Part shown: in pieces, positions 25,273 through 33,897 of the stretch
Layout: every line of letters starts with the position of its first letter
How positions within the stretch are numbered: position 1 is the first letter of the stretch
Assembly (NCBI GenBank): GCA_018000995.1
Contig: JAGNIU010000030.1
Coordinates: 1-37,489 of the forward strand
DNA length: 37,489 nt
DNA from: Bacteroidia bacterium
GTDB lineage: Bacteria > Bacteroidota > Bacteroidia > B-17B0 > Aurantibacillaceae
Reading direction: 5' to 3'
Program-made: the position numbers and the translations under genes
The notes under the pieces: generated by a model
Databases searched by the model: none
What the model was told of the DNA's origin: nothing
What the model saw: the letters and a program-made list of their open reading frames with translations, nothing else

Positions 25273-27636
25273 TTAAAACGTCAACTTGTATTGCGGAATA
25301 ATAAAAAACTTTAACTGGTAATCGGTTTTAATAGTTTGTGTGTTGAGGTCGTAAATTTGTTGAAACACATTATCATGTTGAGTAATGTTTTGAATATCCA
25401 CGCTTACTTCATGTGTAAAACGTTTGGTGTTTAATTTATAAGAAGGTTTTACATCCATTCTAAAATATTCCGAATATTGTTTTTCATAAGCTCTTGAACC
25501 ATCTCTTACTTCATCACCATAAGCAATGGATGCAGCTAAATCAATCGGCACATAACGTTTGCCTCCTGCGTAAGTGAACTTCACATCTAGTCCGATAATA
25601 TGTTTTTCTTTTATTTTAAATTCTTTTCCGCCTAACGCGTTAAAAACATAATTACCATTAAATGCAGTGTTGCGATAAACTTTATCACTTCCAACATATT
25701 TACTTTGAAAAATAGAACCCGTAATTAAAAAGTAATACCCTTTATTGTAAAATTTTTCAATGGTTATTTCAACACCATAATTTTCGCCGGTACCATTGCT
25801 CACTAAACTATCTACATTCGGACTATTAAAATCCGCTCCTAAATTAATCGCTGAAAAATAATCTTTACGACTACGAACCGGCACACCATACATGTATTGA
25901 TAATAAAATTCGGTTTTAATACGAACATTGTTGGCTATGTTTACATCATAAGCTAAAATTCCATGTATAGCTCGAGTAAAATCTAAATTCCTATTGGTTT
26001 CAACATGACCTTGTGGTGTTTTTGAAGTGGCGAAATATAAATAAAGCGGTTGTACCTGACTATGCATTCCGGCACCGAAACTTAAAGTTTGTTTGCTGTT
26101 GATGCTGTATTTTAGTCCTAAACGCGGTTCAGGAGCTTGTGCTGAGTTGAGTAAAAAATATTGGTAACTAACGCCGGTATTTAAAGTGAGTTTATCATTG
26201 AACTTATGTTGCCACTGAAAAAACACTCTTCCTAATGAGGTTTCTCCTTTATAATCGCGCAAAGTAATGAAACCTAAACTATCGAAATTATTAGTGCTAT
26301 CAATAAATGTGGTGTAAAATAAATCGTAGTAAGCTCCAACATTTATAAAATTACGGGAATTGAATTTTTTATTGTAAGTGAAATTAGCAGAGTATTTTAC
26401 GGTACTCGAATTGTTTCTGTACTCAGGATTTATCGTATAAGGATTTGTATTAGTATCAACCCTGTCAGCTTGAATAAAATTAATTTGTCCGCTAGCCCCA
26501 ATATTAAATTTGGTGTAGGAACTTGAGTTTAATAAATAGGTATGAGAAATTCCTGCTGCTCCAACATTTGCTTTAAAATAAGTATCGCGACCACTATATC
26601 CGTATAAATTATTTTTTTTGGATTGCTGACTTGAAAGAAGTTCCACATAGCTGAGTCCGCCTATACCCCAAACAGAGAATTTCCCTAATTTTTTAGTGGG
26701 GAAATCAGCCTTGAAAGTTAAATCTTGATATTGAGGAACGGCATCTCCTGTTCCAAAATCTAAACCTAAATATTTAAATGCGGAGAGAGTGGAGTAACGG
26801 TAATTAATTAAAAACGAACCGGATTTTTTCTTTTTAGAGAAAGGACCTTCAGCACCTAATTCAAAACCATTGAAGCCAATTTGCGTTAGAAATTCATATT
26901 TCTCATTGTTACCTGAACGCATTTTTAAATCGAAAACGCCAGCCGTTGCATTTCCATAATCAGCAGGAAAAGCTCCGGTCATAAAATCAGAATTATCTAA
27001 AGTGTTATTATTTAAAATACTGATTGGTCCACCTGTTGAACCTAAAGAACCAAAGTGATTGGGATTTGGAATATCTAAACCATTTAAGCGCCATAAAATT
27101 CCAAGAGGAGAATTACCTCTGATAATAATATCATTTCTACTATCATTAGCACCACTAACTCCTGCAAAGTTGGCGGCCATCCGCGCAGGGTCGTTTCGAC
27201 TTCCGGCATAGCGTGATGCATCTTCTGCAGAGAAAACTCGTGAGCTAACCGTTGCCATTTTATTATTGGTTTTGGTTTTATCCTGCTCGGCTACAATGGT
27301 AACTTCATTAGCTTGAACAGCGTTTTCTTCCAATTCAAAATTTATAACAGTTTCTTTACCACTACTTAGAATTACAGTTTGTGATTTCTCTTTATAGCTG
27401 ATTAAAGAAACTTTAATGGCCCATCTTCCAAGTGTAATACTATCTAAACGGAATTTTCCATTTTCATCTGTTATAACTGCTTTGATTGGATTTGTATTTA
27501 GAACGGCAACGACAGCTCCCGGTAATGGACTTTGCGTTTGTTTATCCAAAACCACACCACGAACAGTTTGTTTTAAAGTTTGCGCATTAAAAACAAAACA
27601 AGAAAGTAGAAAAAATATGAGAACAAACTTTTTCAT
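25273..27636 (-). CDS. TonB-dependent outer-membrane receptor
   Basis: This 787-residue protein has a signal peptide and an N-terminal carboxypeptidase-like regulatory domain (VRGVVLDKQTQSPLPGAVVAV, residues 26-110). A plug domain follows (NDPARMAANFAGVSGANDSRNDIIIRG), then a C-terminal 22-strand-type barrel rich in aromatic strands and ending in F. It should import a TonB/ExbB-driven ligand; no SusD partner is adjacent, so a classic polysaccharide utilisation locus is unlikely. It is the third gene of an operon, starting 3 bases after a small Cys-containing secreted protein gene. It ends 8 bases from the convergent purF gene. The ligand is unknown. Confidence 0.9.
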   Translation of the reverse strand: MKKFVLIFFLLSCFVFNAQTLKQTVRGVVLDKQTQSPLPGAVVAVLNTNPIKAVITDENGKFRLDSITLGRWAIKVSLISYKEKSQTVILSSGKETVINFELEENAVQANEVTIVAEQDKTKTNNKMATVSSRVFSAEDASRYAGSRNDPARMAANFAGVSGANDSRNDIIIRGNSPLGILWRLNGLDIPNPNHFGSLGSTGGPISILNNNTLDNSDFMTGAFPADYGNATAGVFDLKMRSGNNEKYEFLTQIGFNGFELGAEGPFSKKKKSGSFLINYRYSTLSAFKYLGLDFGTGDAVPQYQDLTFKADFPTKKLGKFSVWGIGGLSYVELLSSQQSKKNNLYGYSGRDTYFKANVGAAGISHTYLLNSSSYTKFNIGASGQINFIQADRVDTNTNPYTINPEYRNNSSTVKYSANFTYNKKFNSRNFINVGAYYDLFYTTFIDSTNNFDSLGFITLRDYKGETSLGRVFFQWQHKFNDKLTLNTGVSYQYFLLNSAQAPEPRLGLKYSINSKQTLSFGAGMHSQVQPLYLYFATSKTPQGHVETNRNLDFTRAIHGILAYDVNIANNVRIKTEFYYQYMYGVPVRSRKDYFSAINLGADFNSPNVDSLVSNGTGENYGVEITIEKFYNKGYYFLITGSIFQSKYVGSDKVYRNTAFNGNYVFNALGGKEFKIKEKHIIGLDVKFTYAGGKRYVPIDLAASIAYGDEVRDGSRAYEKQYSEYFRMDVKPSYKLNTKRFTHEVSVDIQNITQHDNVFQQIYDLNTQTIKTDYQLKFFIIPQYKLTF

Positions 27637-27639
27637 TTT

Positions 27640-28101
27640 TTATTGCGGGTACTGTGGATTTAGTAGGCAAGGAATAGTATGATTACAATACGCATCATCG
27701 ATATCAATTTTTATACTTTGTGTTTTTTTTTGAGCGTCGATAGTCATATCTACTTTTTCCCAAGATCCCTTTAAACATTCCATATCAAAATTCTTTGCAT
27801 CAGTTCCATCAGGAGTTTTTTTATAATAGCGCCAAGCTTCGTATCCTTTATATGAGCCTGCTTTTAATTTTACTTTAAAGTAACCTTTAGCATTCGTAGT
27901 TACTGTACAGGTTTTTCCATTGGCGGAAACCAAAACAAATTTTTTATTTGCAAATGGTTTTGGTGCTTCATGATTTGCAAGTATCTCCGGATTTGGTCTG
28001 GCGCCGCCACAGTAAGTCCCTTTTTGCATGATTTGAACATTCACTTTTGTTTGTGACAATAAACTAAACGGAAGTAAGAATAAAAAAAGTAATGCTTTCA
28101 T
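27640..28101 (-). CDS. Small secreted Cys-containing protein, unknown function
   Basis: This 153-residue protein has a signal peptide (cut near LLSQ, residue 17) and a mature domain with a prealbumin-like or carboxypeptidase-regulatory-like beta pattern (FANKKFVLVSANGKTCTVTTN, GYFKVKLKAGSY). The mature part has five cysteines, in GTYCGGARPNPEI, GKTCTV, DMECLKG, DAYCNHT and IPCLLNP. I recall similar unnamed proteins in other Bacteroidota. It is packed between the dehydrogenase gene (1-base gap) and the TonB receptor gene (3-base gap), so it is in one operon with both. A role at the cell surface with the receptor is plausible but unproven. Confidence 0.65.
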   Translation of the reverse strand: MKALLFLFLLPFSLLSQTKVNVQIMQKGTYCGGARPNPEILANHEAPKPFANKKFVLVSANGKTCTVTTNAKGYFKVKLKAGSYKGYEAWRYYKKTPDGTDAKNFDMECLKGSWEKVDMTIDAQKKTQSIKIDIDDAYCNHTIPCLLNPQYPQ

Positions 28102-28102
28102 G

Positions 28103-28798
28103 TTATGGTGTTGTTGATGAAACAGGAATTATTTTCCCATTAAAATATTGATGACCGGTTGAAGCAAAATCAATAATAAAATTGGCCATTTGTTTGGGTT
28201 GAAGTGGGGCTTTATAACCGGGAAAAGCTTTGCTTAACATTTCAGTTTGAACAGCGCCAAGCGCTAAACAATTAACAGAAATATTTTTTGCTTTAAATTC
28301 TTCTGCTAAACATTCTGTTAATCCTGCTAATGCAGATTTAGAAGAAGAGTAGGCGCTTAATCCCGGGAATTTTGAACTTCCTTGAACGCCACCCATACTA
28401 CTGATATTTACAATGTGTGATTTATTTTTTTTCCCAAGTACAGGCAATAATTTTTGAATGAGTAAGAATGGTGCAAATACATTTACACTATAAATATAAC
28501 TCAACTCTTTTGATGTTATTTTTTCGAAAGGTTTGTTTACAATAGTGCCGGCATTATTAATTAAAATATCTAACTGAACTTTTTTGTTTTTTAAAATAGT
28601 GAGAATTCTGTTTTGTGTAGGTGTTTTATTGAGGTCGCCAAAAACGGTGATTAGATTTTTAGGATGGTTTTTATGGAGAGCAGTTAGCTCTTTTGAGCTC
28701 CGGGAAACGGCCAAAACGGTATTTTCTTCGTCCACCAAAAATTGTTTAACAATTTCTAACCCTATTCCTTTGGAGGCGCCTGTTACAACTATAAACAT
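28103..28798 (-). CDS. Short-chain dehydrogenase/reductase
   Basis: This 231-residue SDR enzyme has the NAD(P) motif TGASKGIG at residues 6-13, an NNAG strand at 81-84, a catalytic Ser in NISSMGG (133-134), and Y150-x-x-x-K154 (YSSSK). The frame extends to an ATG at 28828, but the ATG at 28798 places the Rossmann strand FIVVTG right after Met as is normal for the family. Its substrate cannot be told. It heads an operon with the small secreted protein and the TonB receptor genes, separated by 1 and 3 bases. Confidence 0.85.
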   Translation of the reverse strand: MFIVVTGASKGIGLEIVKQFLVDEENTVLAVSRSSKELTALHKNHPKNLITVFGDLNKTPTQNRILTILKNKKVQLDILINNAGTIVNKPFEKITSKELSYIYSVNVFAPFLLIQKLLPVLGKKNKSHIVNISSMGGVQGSSKFPGLSAYSSSKSALAGLTECLAEEFKAKNISVNCLALGAVQTEMLSKAFPGYKAPLQPKQMANFIIDFASTGHQYFNGKIIPVSSTTP

Positions 28799-28803
28799 AT
28801 TGC

Positions 28804-28811
28804 GTAAATTT
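28804..28811 (+). promoter_or_regulatory. Possible -7 element for the small barrel gene
   Basis: TAAATTTG matches TAnnTTTG and ends 29 bases before the ATG at 28841. No clear TTG is found at the -33 distance. Confidence 0.4.
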
Positions 28812-28840
28812 GTAGCACGAATATACATCTAAAAAGCACA

Positions 28841-29407
28841 ATGCATTTTAACTCACATAAAAGATTTTTTATTTTTCTGTTAAGTTTTAGCATGGCTGTG
28901 TTTTTTTGTACTGCACAATCAGATTCGCTATCAAAACCCAAAAAACCTAAAGACGAAAAACCATTTATTGATCGTTTGTTTTGGGGAGGAACTGTAGGAG
29001 CATGGATAGGAAATCCCACGTTTATTGATGCATCTCCACTAATAGGCTACAAAGTAACCGACAGGTTTTCAGTAGGAGTTGGCGTAATTTATAACTACTA
29101 CAGTTACCGTTACAAGAATTACAAATACAGTGTTAATTTTTATGGCGGCAGAGTAATGGCGCGTTATTTTGTTTTGGATAACGTTTTTCTTCAGGCCGGA
29201 TACGACAGAATTAACAGAGATAACCCTTATTCCTATAAACCAAATGCCAGAATTTGGATTGAAAATATTTTAGTGGGAGGTGGATTACGCTACGCAGTTA
29301 GTGATAGAATTTATTGTGTAGCATCCGGCTTATGGAATTTGAACGACACACCGCTTTCACCCTATCCTAATCCAATTATTCAAATTGGCTTCGTTGGGGG
29401 CTTTTAG
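28841..29407 (+). CDS. Small outer-membrane beta-barrel-like protein
   Basis: This 188-residue protein has a signal peptide (cut near CTAQS, about residue 27), a short Lys/Pro-rich linker (KPKKPKDEKP), then alternating aromatic strands such as FWGGTVGAWIGNPTFIDASP, SVGVGVIYNYYSYRYKNY and NFYGGRVMARYFV. It ends in GGF; a terminal aromatic residue is usual for outer-membrane barrels. The Cys in the signal region is followed by TAQ, so a lipobox is unlikely. It lies divergent from the dehydrogenase operon and about 110 bases ahead of the large BNR/Ig-like gene. Similar proteins have sometimes been labelled as enzymes in databases, which the sequence does not support. Confidence 0.65.
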   Translation: MHFNSHKRFFIFLLSFSMAVFFCTAQSDSLSKPKKPKDEKPFIDRLFWGGTVGAWIGNPTFIDASPLIGYKVTDRFSVGVGVIYNYYSYRYKNYKYSVNFYGGRVMARYFVLDNVFLQAGYDRINRDNPYSYKPNARIWIENILVGGGLRYAVSDRIYCVASGLWNLNDTPLSPYPNPIIQIGFVGGF

Positions 29408-29516
29408 GACTCCAAAAAATTAGTCGAATTATTAGCGCCTTCATCGAATTTGCCTTTTCGAGGTATTGACTTTGAGGCCTTGATTCATTATCATTACTAA
29501 ACTAAAAAAAACACGC

Positions 29517-32500
29517 ATGAAAAAAATCTTCTCTTTTTTCATTTTAAGCTTCTTAAGCTTGAATATAATTTCACAAGAATGGACAGAAAAAATGCTTGAT
29601 CCAAAAGCAAATTTTTATGATATCCAGAAAGAGTTTAACACGTATTGGTCTACCCACGATAATACCGAAAAGGGTAAAGGCTGGAAACAGTTTAAGCGTT
29701 GGGAGAATTATATGGAACCTCGTGTTTATCCCAGTGGTGACTTAACTCTGCCTAGTCAGAATATGCAAAATTTTGAAACTTTTTTGCAAGCTAATTCTAC
29801 ACAAAAAACTTCTAATCCTAATTTGATTGCTTCCACAACTTGGACAGCGGTTGGTCCTATGGGTCCAATGGCCGGTTCGGCAGGTGGTCAATTATTAAAA
29901 TCAGGACGAATTAATTTTGTCACAATACATCCGGCAGGATCTAACACATTATTTGTTGGTGCTCCCGCAGGAGGTTTATGGAAATCTACCAATGGTGGAA
30001 CCAGTTGGACAACAAATACTGATTTATTACAAGTGATTGGTTGTTCTGATTTAGTTATCGATCCAACAAATCCAAACATTATGTATTTAGCAACTGGTGA
30101 CGGAGATGCCGGTGACACTTACTCTATTGGTGTTTTAAAATCAACTGATGGTGGTTTAACATGGGTAGCAACAGGTATGGTTTGGACTGTTAATCAAGGA
30201 CGTTTAATCCGTAAACTAATTATGGATCCAACAAATCCTCAAATTGTATTAGCTGCTACAAATATTGGCATATGGCGTACAGCAAATGGTGGAACAACTT
30301 GGACTCAGGTTTACACTACAAGTACACATGATTTAGAATTTATGCCTGGTAATTCAAATATTGTTTATGCAGGTGGCGCAACTTTCAGAATTTCTACAAA
30401 TAATGGAGTAACGTGGACACAGGTAAGTGCGGGTATACCAACAACAGGTGTAAACAGAATGGCAGTTGCAGTAACACCTGCTAACCCAAATTATGTTTAT
30501 GTATTAGCAGGAGCAAGTAGTAATAGTGGTTTCCAAGGATTTTACCGTTCTACTAATAGTGGCACCAGTTTTTCAACAATGGCTACTACACCTAATTTAT
30601 TAGGATGGAGTAATACAGGTAGTGATACAGGTGGACAATCATGGTATGATTTATGTTGCGCAGCTTCTCCTTTAAATCAAGATGAAGTTGTTGTTGGAGG
30701 GGTTAATGTTTGGAGAACTACAAACGGAGGAAGTGCGTGGTCGATTTATGGACACTGGACTGGAAGCGGAGCGCCATTTACACATGCAGATCATCACGAT
30801 TTAGAGTATGATGCGGCAGGCACTTTATTTAATACAAATGATGGAACCATCTATCGTAGAAGTGGTGCTACTTGGACTGAGATTTCAGGCACTATGAATA
30901 TTTCACAGATTTATAAAATCGGAACCTCAGCTTTAACAGCTAATTATTGGTTAACAGGTCATCAGGATAATGGAACCAGTTGGTGGAATGGTACAACCTA
31001 TCAAGCCCGAATGGGCGGTGATGGAATGGATTGCTGGATAGACCGCACCAACAATAGTAATATGTTTGCTTCTTATTATAGTGGGTCATTTCAACGTTCT
31101 ACAAATGGTGGGGCATCATGGAGTTCTGCTACAAGTGGTCAATCAGGTACTGGGAATTGGGTGTCTCCATGGAAACAAGATCCCCAAGTTGCAGCAAATT
31201 GTTGGGCAGGCAGACAACAAATGTTTAGATCAACAAATAATGGTGCTAATTGGACTGCAACAACAGGTTCTATGACAGGAACCTCAACAATTGTAGAATT
31301 TGCAGTAGCGCCGTCCAATAACCAAATAGTTTATGTAATTAAAGGAACTGCACTTTGGAAAACAACTAATCAAGGGGCAACTTGGACTAATATTACAGGA
31401 ACAGTTCCTACAGGAAGTGGCGCTCCTACTTTTATAACGGTTTCTCCAACAGACCCCAATAAATTATGGGTGACTTTAAGCGGTTACTCAGCCGGAAACA
31501 AAGTGTTTATGTCAACTAACGGTGGAACCACCTGGACAAACTACACATCTAACTTACCAAACCTTCCTGCAAACTGTTCGGTTTATCAGGTCGGTACAAG
31601 TGATTTAGTTTATGTTGGTATGGATGTTGGAGTTTATTATCGTGATAATACAATGGGAACTTGGACATTATACAATGCAGGTTTACCAAACATGCCAGTT
31701 TTTGATATGGAAATTTCTCCGGCAAATCCTACAAAATTAATTGCCGCAAGTTATGGTCGCGGTGTTTGGATTGTAGATGTTATTTCTTCTGCACCTCCTG
31801 CTTCAAGCTTCTCAGTTGCAGCAACAGGATTATGTGCCGGACAAACAGTTGCATTTACTGATCAATCAACAAACGCACCAACAAGTTGGACTTGGACAGT
31901 AAGTCCAAGTGCAGGTGTAACAGTAACAACACCAACATTACAAAATCCTACAATGAATTTTACAACAGGAGGAACATATACCATTACATTAACTGCTTCT
32001 AATGGTGCCGGACCGGGCACTCCTACATCTCAAACAATTAGTATTGGTACTACACCAACTGTAAATATAACAAGTGCAACTTCTCAAACCGTATGTGCTG
32101 GCTCTCCTGTTACTTTTAGTGCGTCAGGTGCAACAACGTATAGTTGGAGTAGTGGAGGCGGAACAAGTTCAGCTGCAACTTATACACCCACTGCATTAAT
32201 TGTATATACTGTTACAGGAACATCTGGTGGTTGTTCTGCTATAAGAACAGTAACTGCATCAATAAATGCATTGCCTACAGTTTCAATTACAGGTTCAAAT
32301 TCAATTTGTATTGGATCATCAGTTAGTTTAACAGGAACCGGTGCTTTAACTTATACTTGGAGTACTTCAGCAACAACAACAAGTATTTCAGTTAGTCCAA
32401 CCTTAACCACAGCTTATACTACAACAGGAACAGCAGCTAATGGTTGCAGAAATGTATTTACAAAAACAATAACTGTAAATGCACTTCCAACAATTAATAC

Positions 32501-33851
32501 CACTTCGAGTAGTAGCGTTGTTTGTGCGGGTTCAAATGCTTCTTTAATTGCGAGTGGTGCATCAACGTATACTTGGATGCCGGGAAGTTTATCAGGTGCT
32601 ACTGTTAGTACTACACCAACAATCACAACCACATATACAGTTACCGGCACTAATGCAAATGGTTGTGTAAATACTTCGGTACGTTCGGTTACAGTTAATT
32701 CATTACCATCTGTAACTGCAACAGCAAGCAGTAGTAATATTTGTGCTGGACAATCAACAACTTTAACAGGGGCGGGGGCTACATCGTACACTTGGATGCC
32801 TGGAAGTATTACTGGAAATCCAATAGCGCCGGCACCAACAGGAAACATTACTTATACTTTAATTGGTATGGGTTCTAATGGATGTGTTGGACAAACAGTT
32901 CGTTCAATAACTGTAAATCCAAATCCAACAGTAACAATTTCAAGTGCCTCACAAACTATTTGTTTAGGAAGTAATGTAACATATTCTGCAAGTGGTGCAA
33001 GTACTTATAGTTGGACAGGTGGAGCAACAACATCTGCTGTAACTTATACTCCAACTGGCAATACTACCTATACGGTTCGTGGTACAAGCGGAGTTTGTTC
33101 AGCAACTGCATTGGCAAGTGTAATTGCAAATCCAAATCCAACAGTTGTGGTTTCTAATGCTTCACAAACAGTTTGTGTTGGTAGTCCGGTTACATTTAAT
33201 GCCAGCGGTGCTACAACTTATAGTTGGACCGGTGGAGCAACAACATCAGCAGCGACTTATACTCCAAGTTCATCAACTACTTATACAGTTCGTGGAACAA
33301 CAGGCTCTTGTTCTTCAACAACTATTGTTAGTGTAACAACTAATTCGGTACCGGTTGTATCTGCATCGGCTAGTGGATCATTAATTTGTAGCGGGAACTC
33401 TGTTATATTAACAGGTAGCGGTGCTTCTACATATACTTGGAACCCTGGAAGCGCAACAGGTTCTTCTGTTACATTCACACCTTCTTCATCTACTACATAT
33501 ACAGTTATTGGTTCATCAGGTGCAGGTTGTAATTCAACCAGTGCGGTAACTGTTTCTGTTTCGGCATGTACAGGTTTTAATGAAATTGTGAGTGGTGCTT
33601 CAAATTACTTTGTATATCCAAACCCGACAAGTGGTAAAGTAACCATCAATACTTCAAGTGATGTTTCGCAACAAGTAAGTACTGAAGTAGTAGATGCTAT
33701 TGGAAAAGTGGTTCAGAAACACATAATCAACTTTAACGCTTCAAATAAATCACAAGATTTAAATATTGAGGAGTTAGCAAACGGAATGTACTTTATCAGA
33801 CTTACTCCTAAGGATGGAAAGCCTGAATTAATAAAAGTGATTAAGGATTAA
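29517..33851 (+). CDS. Large secreted BNR/PKD/Ig-like repeat protein, T9SS type A
   Basis: This 1444-residue secreted protein has a signal peptide cut after IISQ. A conserved lead segment follows (FYDIQKEFNTYW, KGKGWKQFKRWE), then about 650 residues of BNR/Asp-box propeller repeats (KSTNGGTSW, KSTDGGLTW). A PKD domain lies at about 758-845. Seven tandem Ig-like repeats of 70-73 residues run from 846 to about 1355, each with two cysteines and a YTW/YSW core. A type A T9SS signal (FVYPNPTSGKVTI) ends the chain. It is probably a surface or secreted adhesin or glycan-binding protein. Repeats 5 and 6 are close at DNA level. A terminator lies 5 bases after the stop. Confidence 0.87.
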   Translation: MKKIFSFFILSFLSLNIISQEWTEKMLDPKANFYDIQKEFNTYWSTHDNTEKGKGWKQFKRWENYMEPRVYPSGDLTLPSQNMQNFETFLQANSTQKTSNPNLIASTTWTAVGPMGPMAGSAGGQLLKSGRINFVTIHPAGSNTLFVGAPAGGLWKSTNGGTSWTTNTDLLQVIGCSDLVIDPTNPNIMYLATGDGDAGDTYSIGVLKSTDGGLTWVATGMVWTVNQGRLIRKLIMDPTNPQIVLAATNIGIWRTANGGTTWTQVYTTSTHDLEFMPGNSNIVYAGGATFRISTNNGVTWTQVSAGIPTTGVNRMAVAVTPANPNYVYVLAGASSNSGFQGFYRSTNSGTSFSTMATTPNLLGWSNTGSDTGGQSWYDLCCAASPLNQDEVVVGGVNVWRTTNGGSAWSIYGHWTGSGAPFTHADHHDLEYDAAGTLFNTNDGTIYRRSGATWTEISGTMNISQIYKIGTSALTANYWLTGHQDNGTSWWNGTTYQARMGGDGMDCWIDRTNNSNMFASYYSGSFQRSTNGGASWSSATSGQSGTGNWVSPWKQDPQVAANCWAGRQQMFRSTNNGANWTATTGSMTGTSTIVEFAVAPSNNQIVYVIKGTALWKTTNQGATWTNITGTVPTGSGAPTFITVSPTDPNKLWVTLSGYSAGNKVFMSTNGGTTWTNYTSNLPNLPANCSVYQVGTSDLVYVGMDVGVYYRDNTMGTWTLYNAGLPNMPVFDMEISPANPTKLIAASYGRGVWIVDVISSAPPASSFSVAATGLCAGQTVAFTDQSTNAPTSWTWTVSPSAGVTVTTPTLQNPTMNFTTGGTYTITLTASNGAGPGTPTSQTISIGTTPTVNITSATSQTVCAGSPVTFSASGATTYSWSSGGGTSSAATYTPTALIVYTVTGTSGGCSAIRTVTASINALPTVSITGSNSICIGSSVSLTGTGALTYTWSTSATTTSISVSPTLTTAYTTTGTAANGCRNVFTKTITVNALPTINTTSSSSVVCAGSNASLIASGASTYTWMPGSLSGATVSTTPTITTTYTVTGTNANGCVNTSVRSVTVNSLPSVTATASSSNICAGQSTTLTGAGATSYTWMPGSITGNPIAPAPTGNITYTLIGMGSNGCVGQTVRSITVNPNPTVTISSASQTICLGSNVTYSASGASTYSWTGGATTSAVTYTPTGNTTYTVRGTSGVCSATALASVIANPNPTVVVSNASQTVCVGSPVTFNASGATTYSWTGGATTSAATYTPSSSTTYTVRGTTGSCSSTTIVSVTTNSVPVVSASASGSLICSGNSVILTGSGASTYTWNPGSATGSSVTFTPSSSTTYTVIGSSGAGCNSTSAVTVSVSACTGFNEIVSGASNYFVYPNPTSGKVTINTSSDVSQQVSTEVVDAIGKVVQKHIINFNASNKSQDLNIEELANGMYFIRLTPKDGKPELIKVIKD
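32052..33570 (+). repeat. Seven tandem Ig-like coding repeats of about 215 bases
   Basis: Seven in-frame repeats encode units running from P-[TSV]-V/I to the next Pro, with the pattern C-x-G-x-S-V-x-L/F-x-A-S-G-A-x-T-Y-x-W and T-T-Y-T-V-x-G-T and a second Cys. Units start near 32052, 32275, 32488, 32704, 32923, 33136 and 33349. Units 5 and 6 share long runs of nearly identical DNA, for example ttggacNggtggagcaacaa. Confidence 0.85.
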
Positions 33852-33856
33852 AAGAA

Positions 33857-33885
33857 AAGCCCCTGATTTCTCAGGGGCTTTTTTT
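33857..33885. terminator. Bidirectional rho-independent terminator
   Basis: A perfect 10-bp stem (aagcccctga / tcaggggctt) with a TTTC loop is followed by a T-run on the plus strand and by TTTTCTTTT on the minus strand. It lies between two convergent genes. Confidence 0.9.
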
Positions 33886-33897
33886 ATTGAGGGAGTT

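Noticed and set aside
32414..32848. A 144-codon antisense frame in the Ig-like repeats
   Set aside because: Ser/Thr/Val-rich repeat DNA keeps antisense frames open; the sense frame has the signal peptide, domains and T9SS tail.
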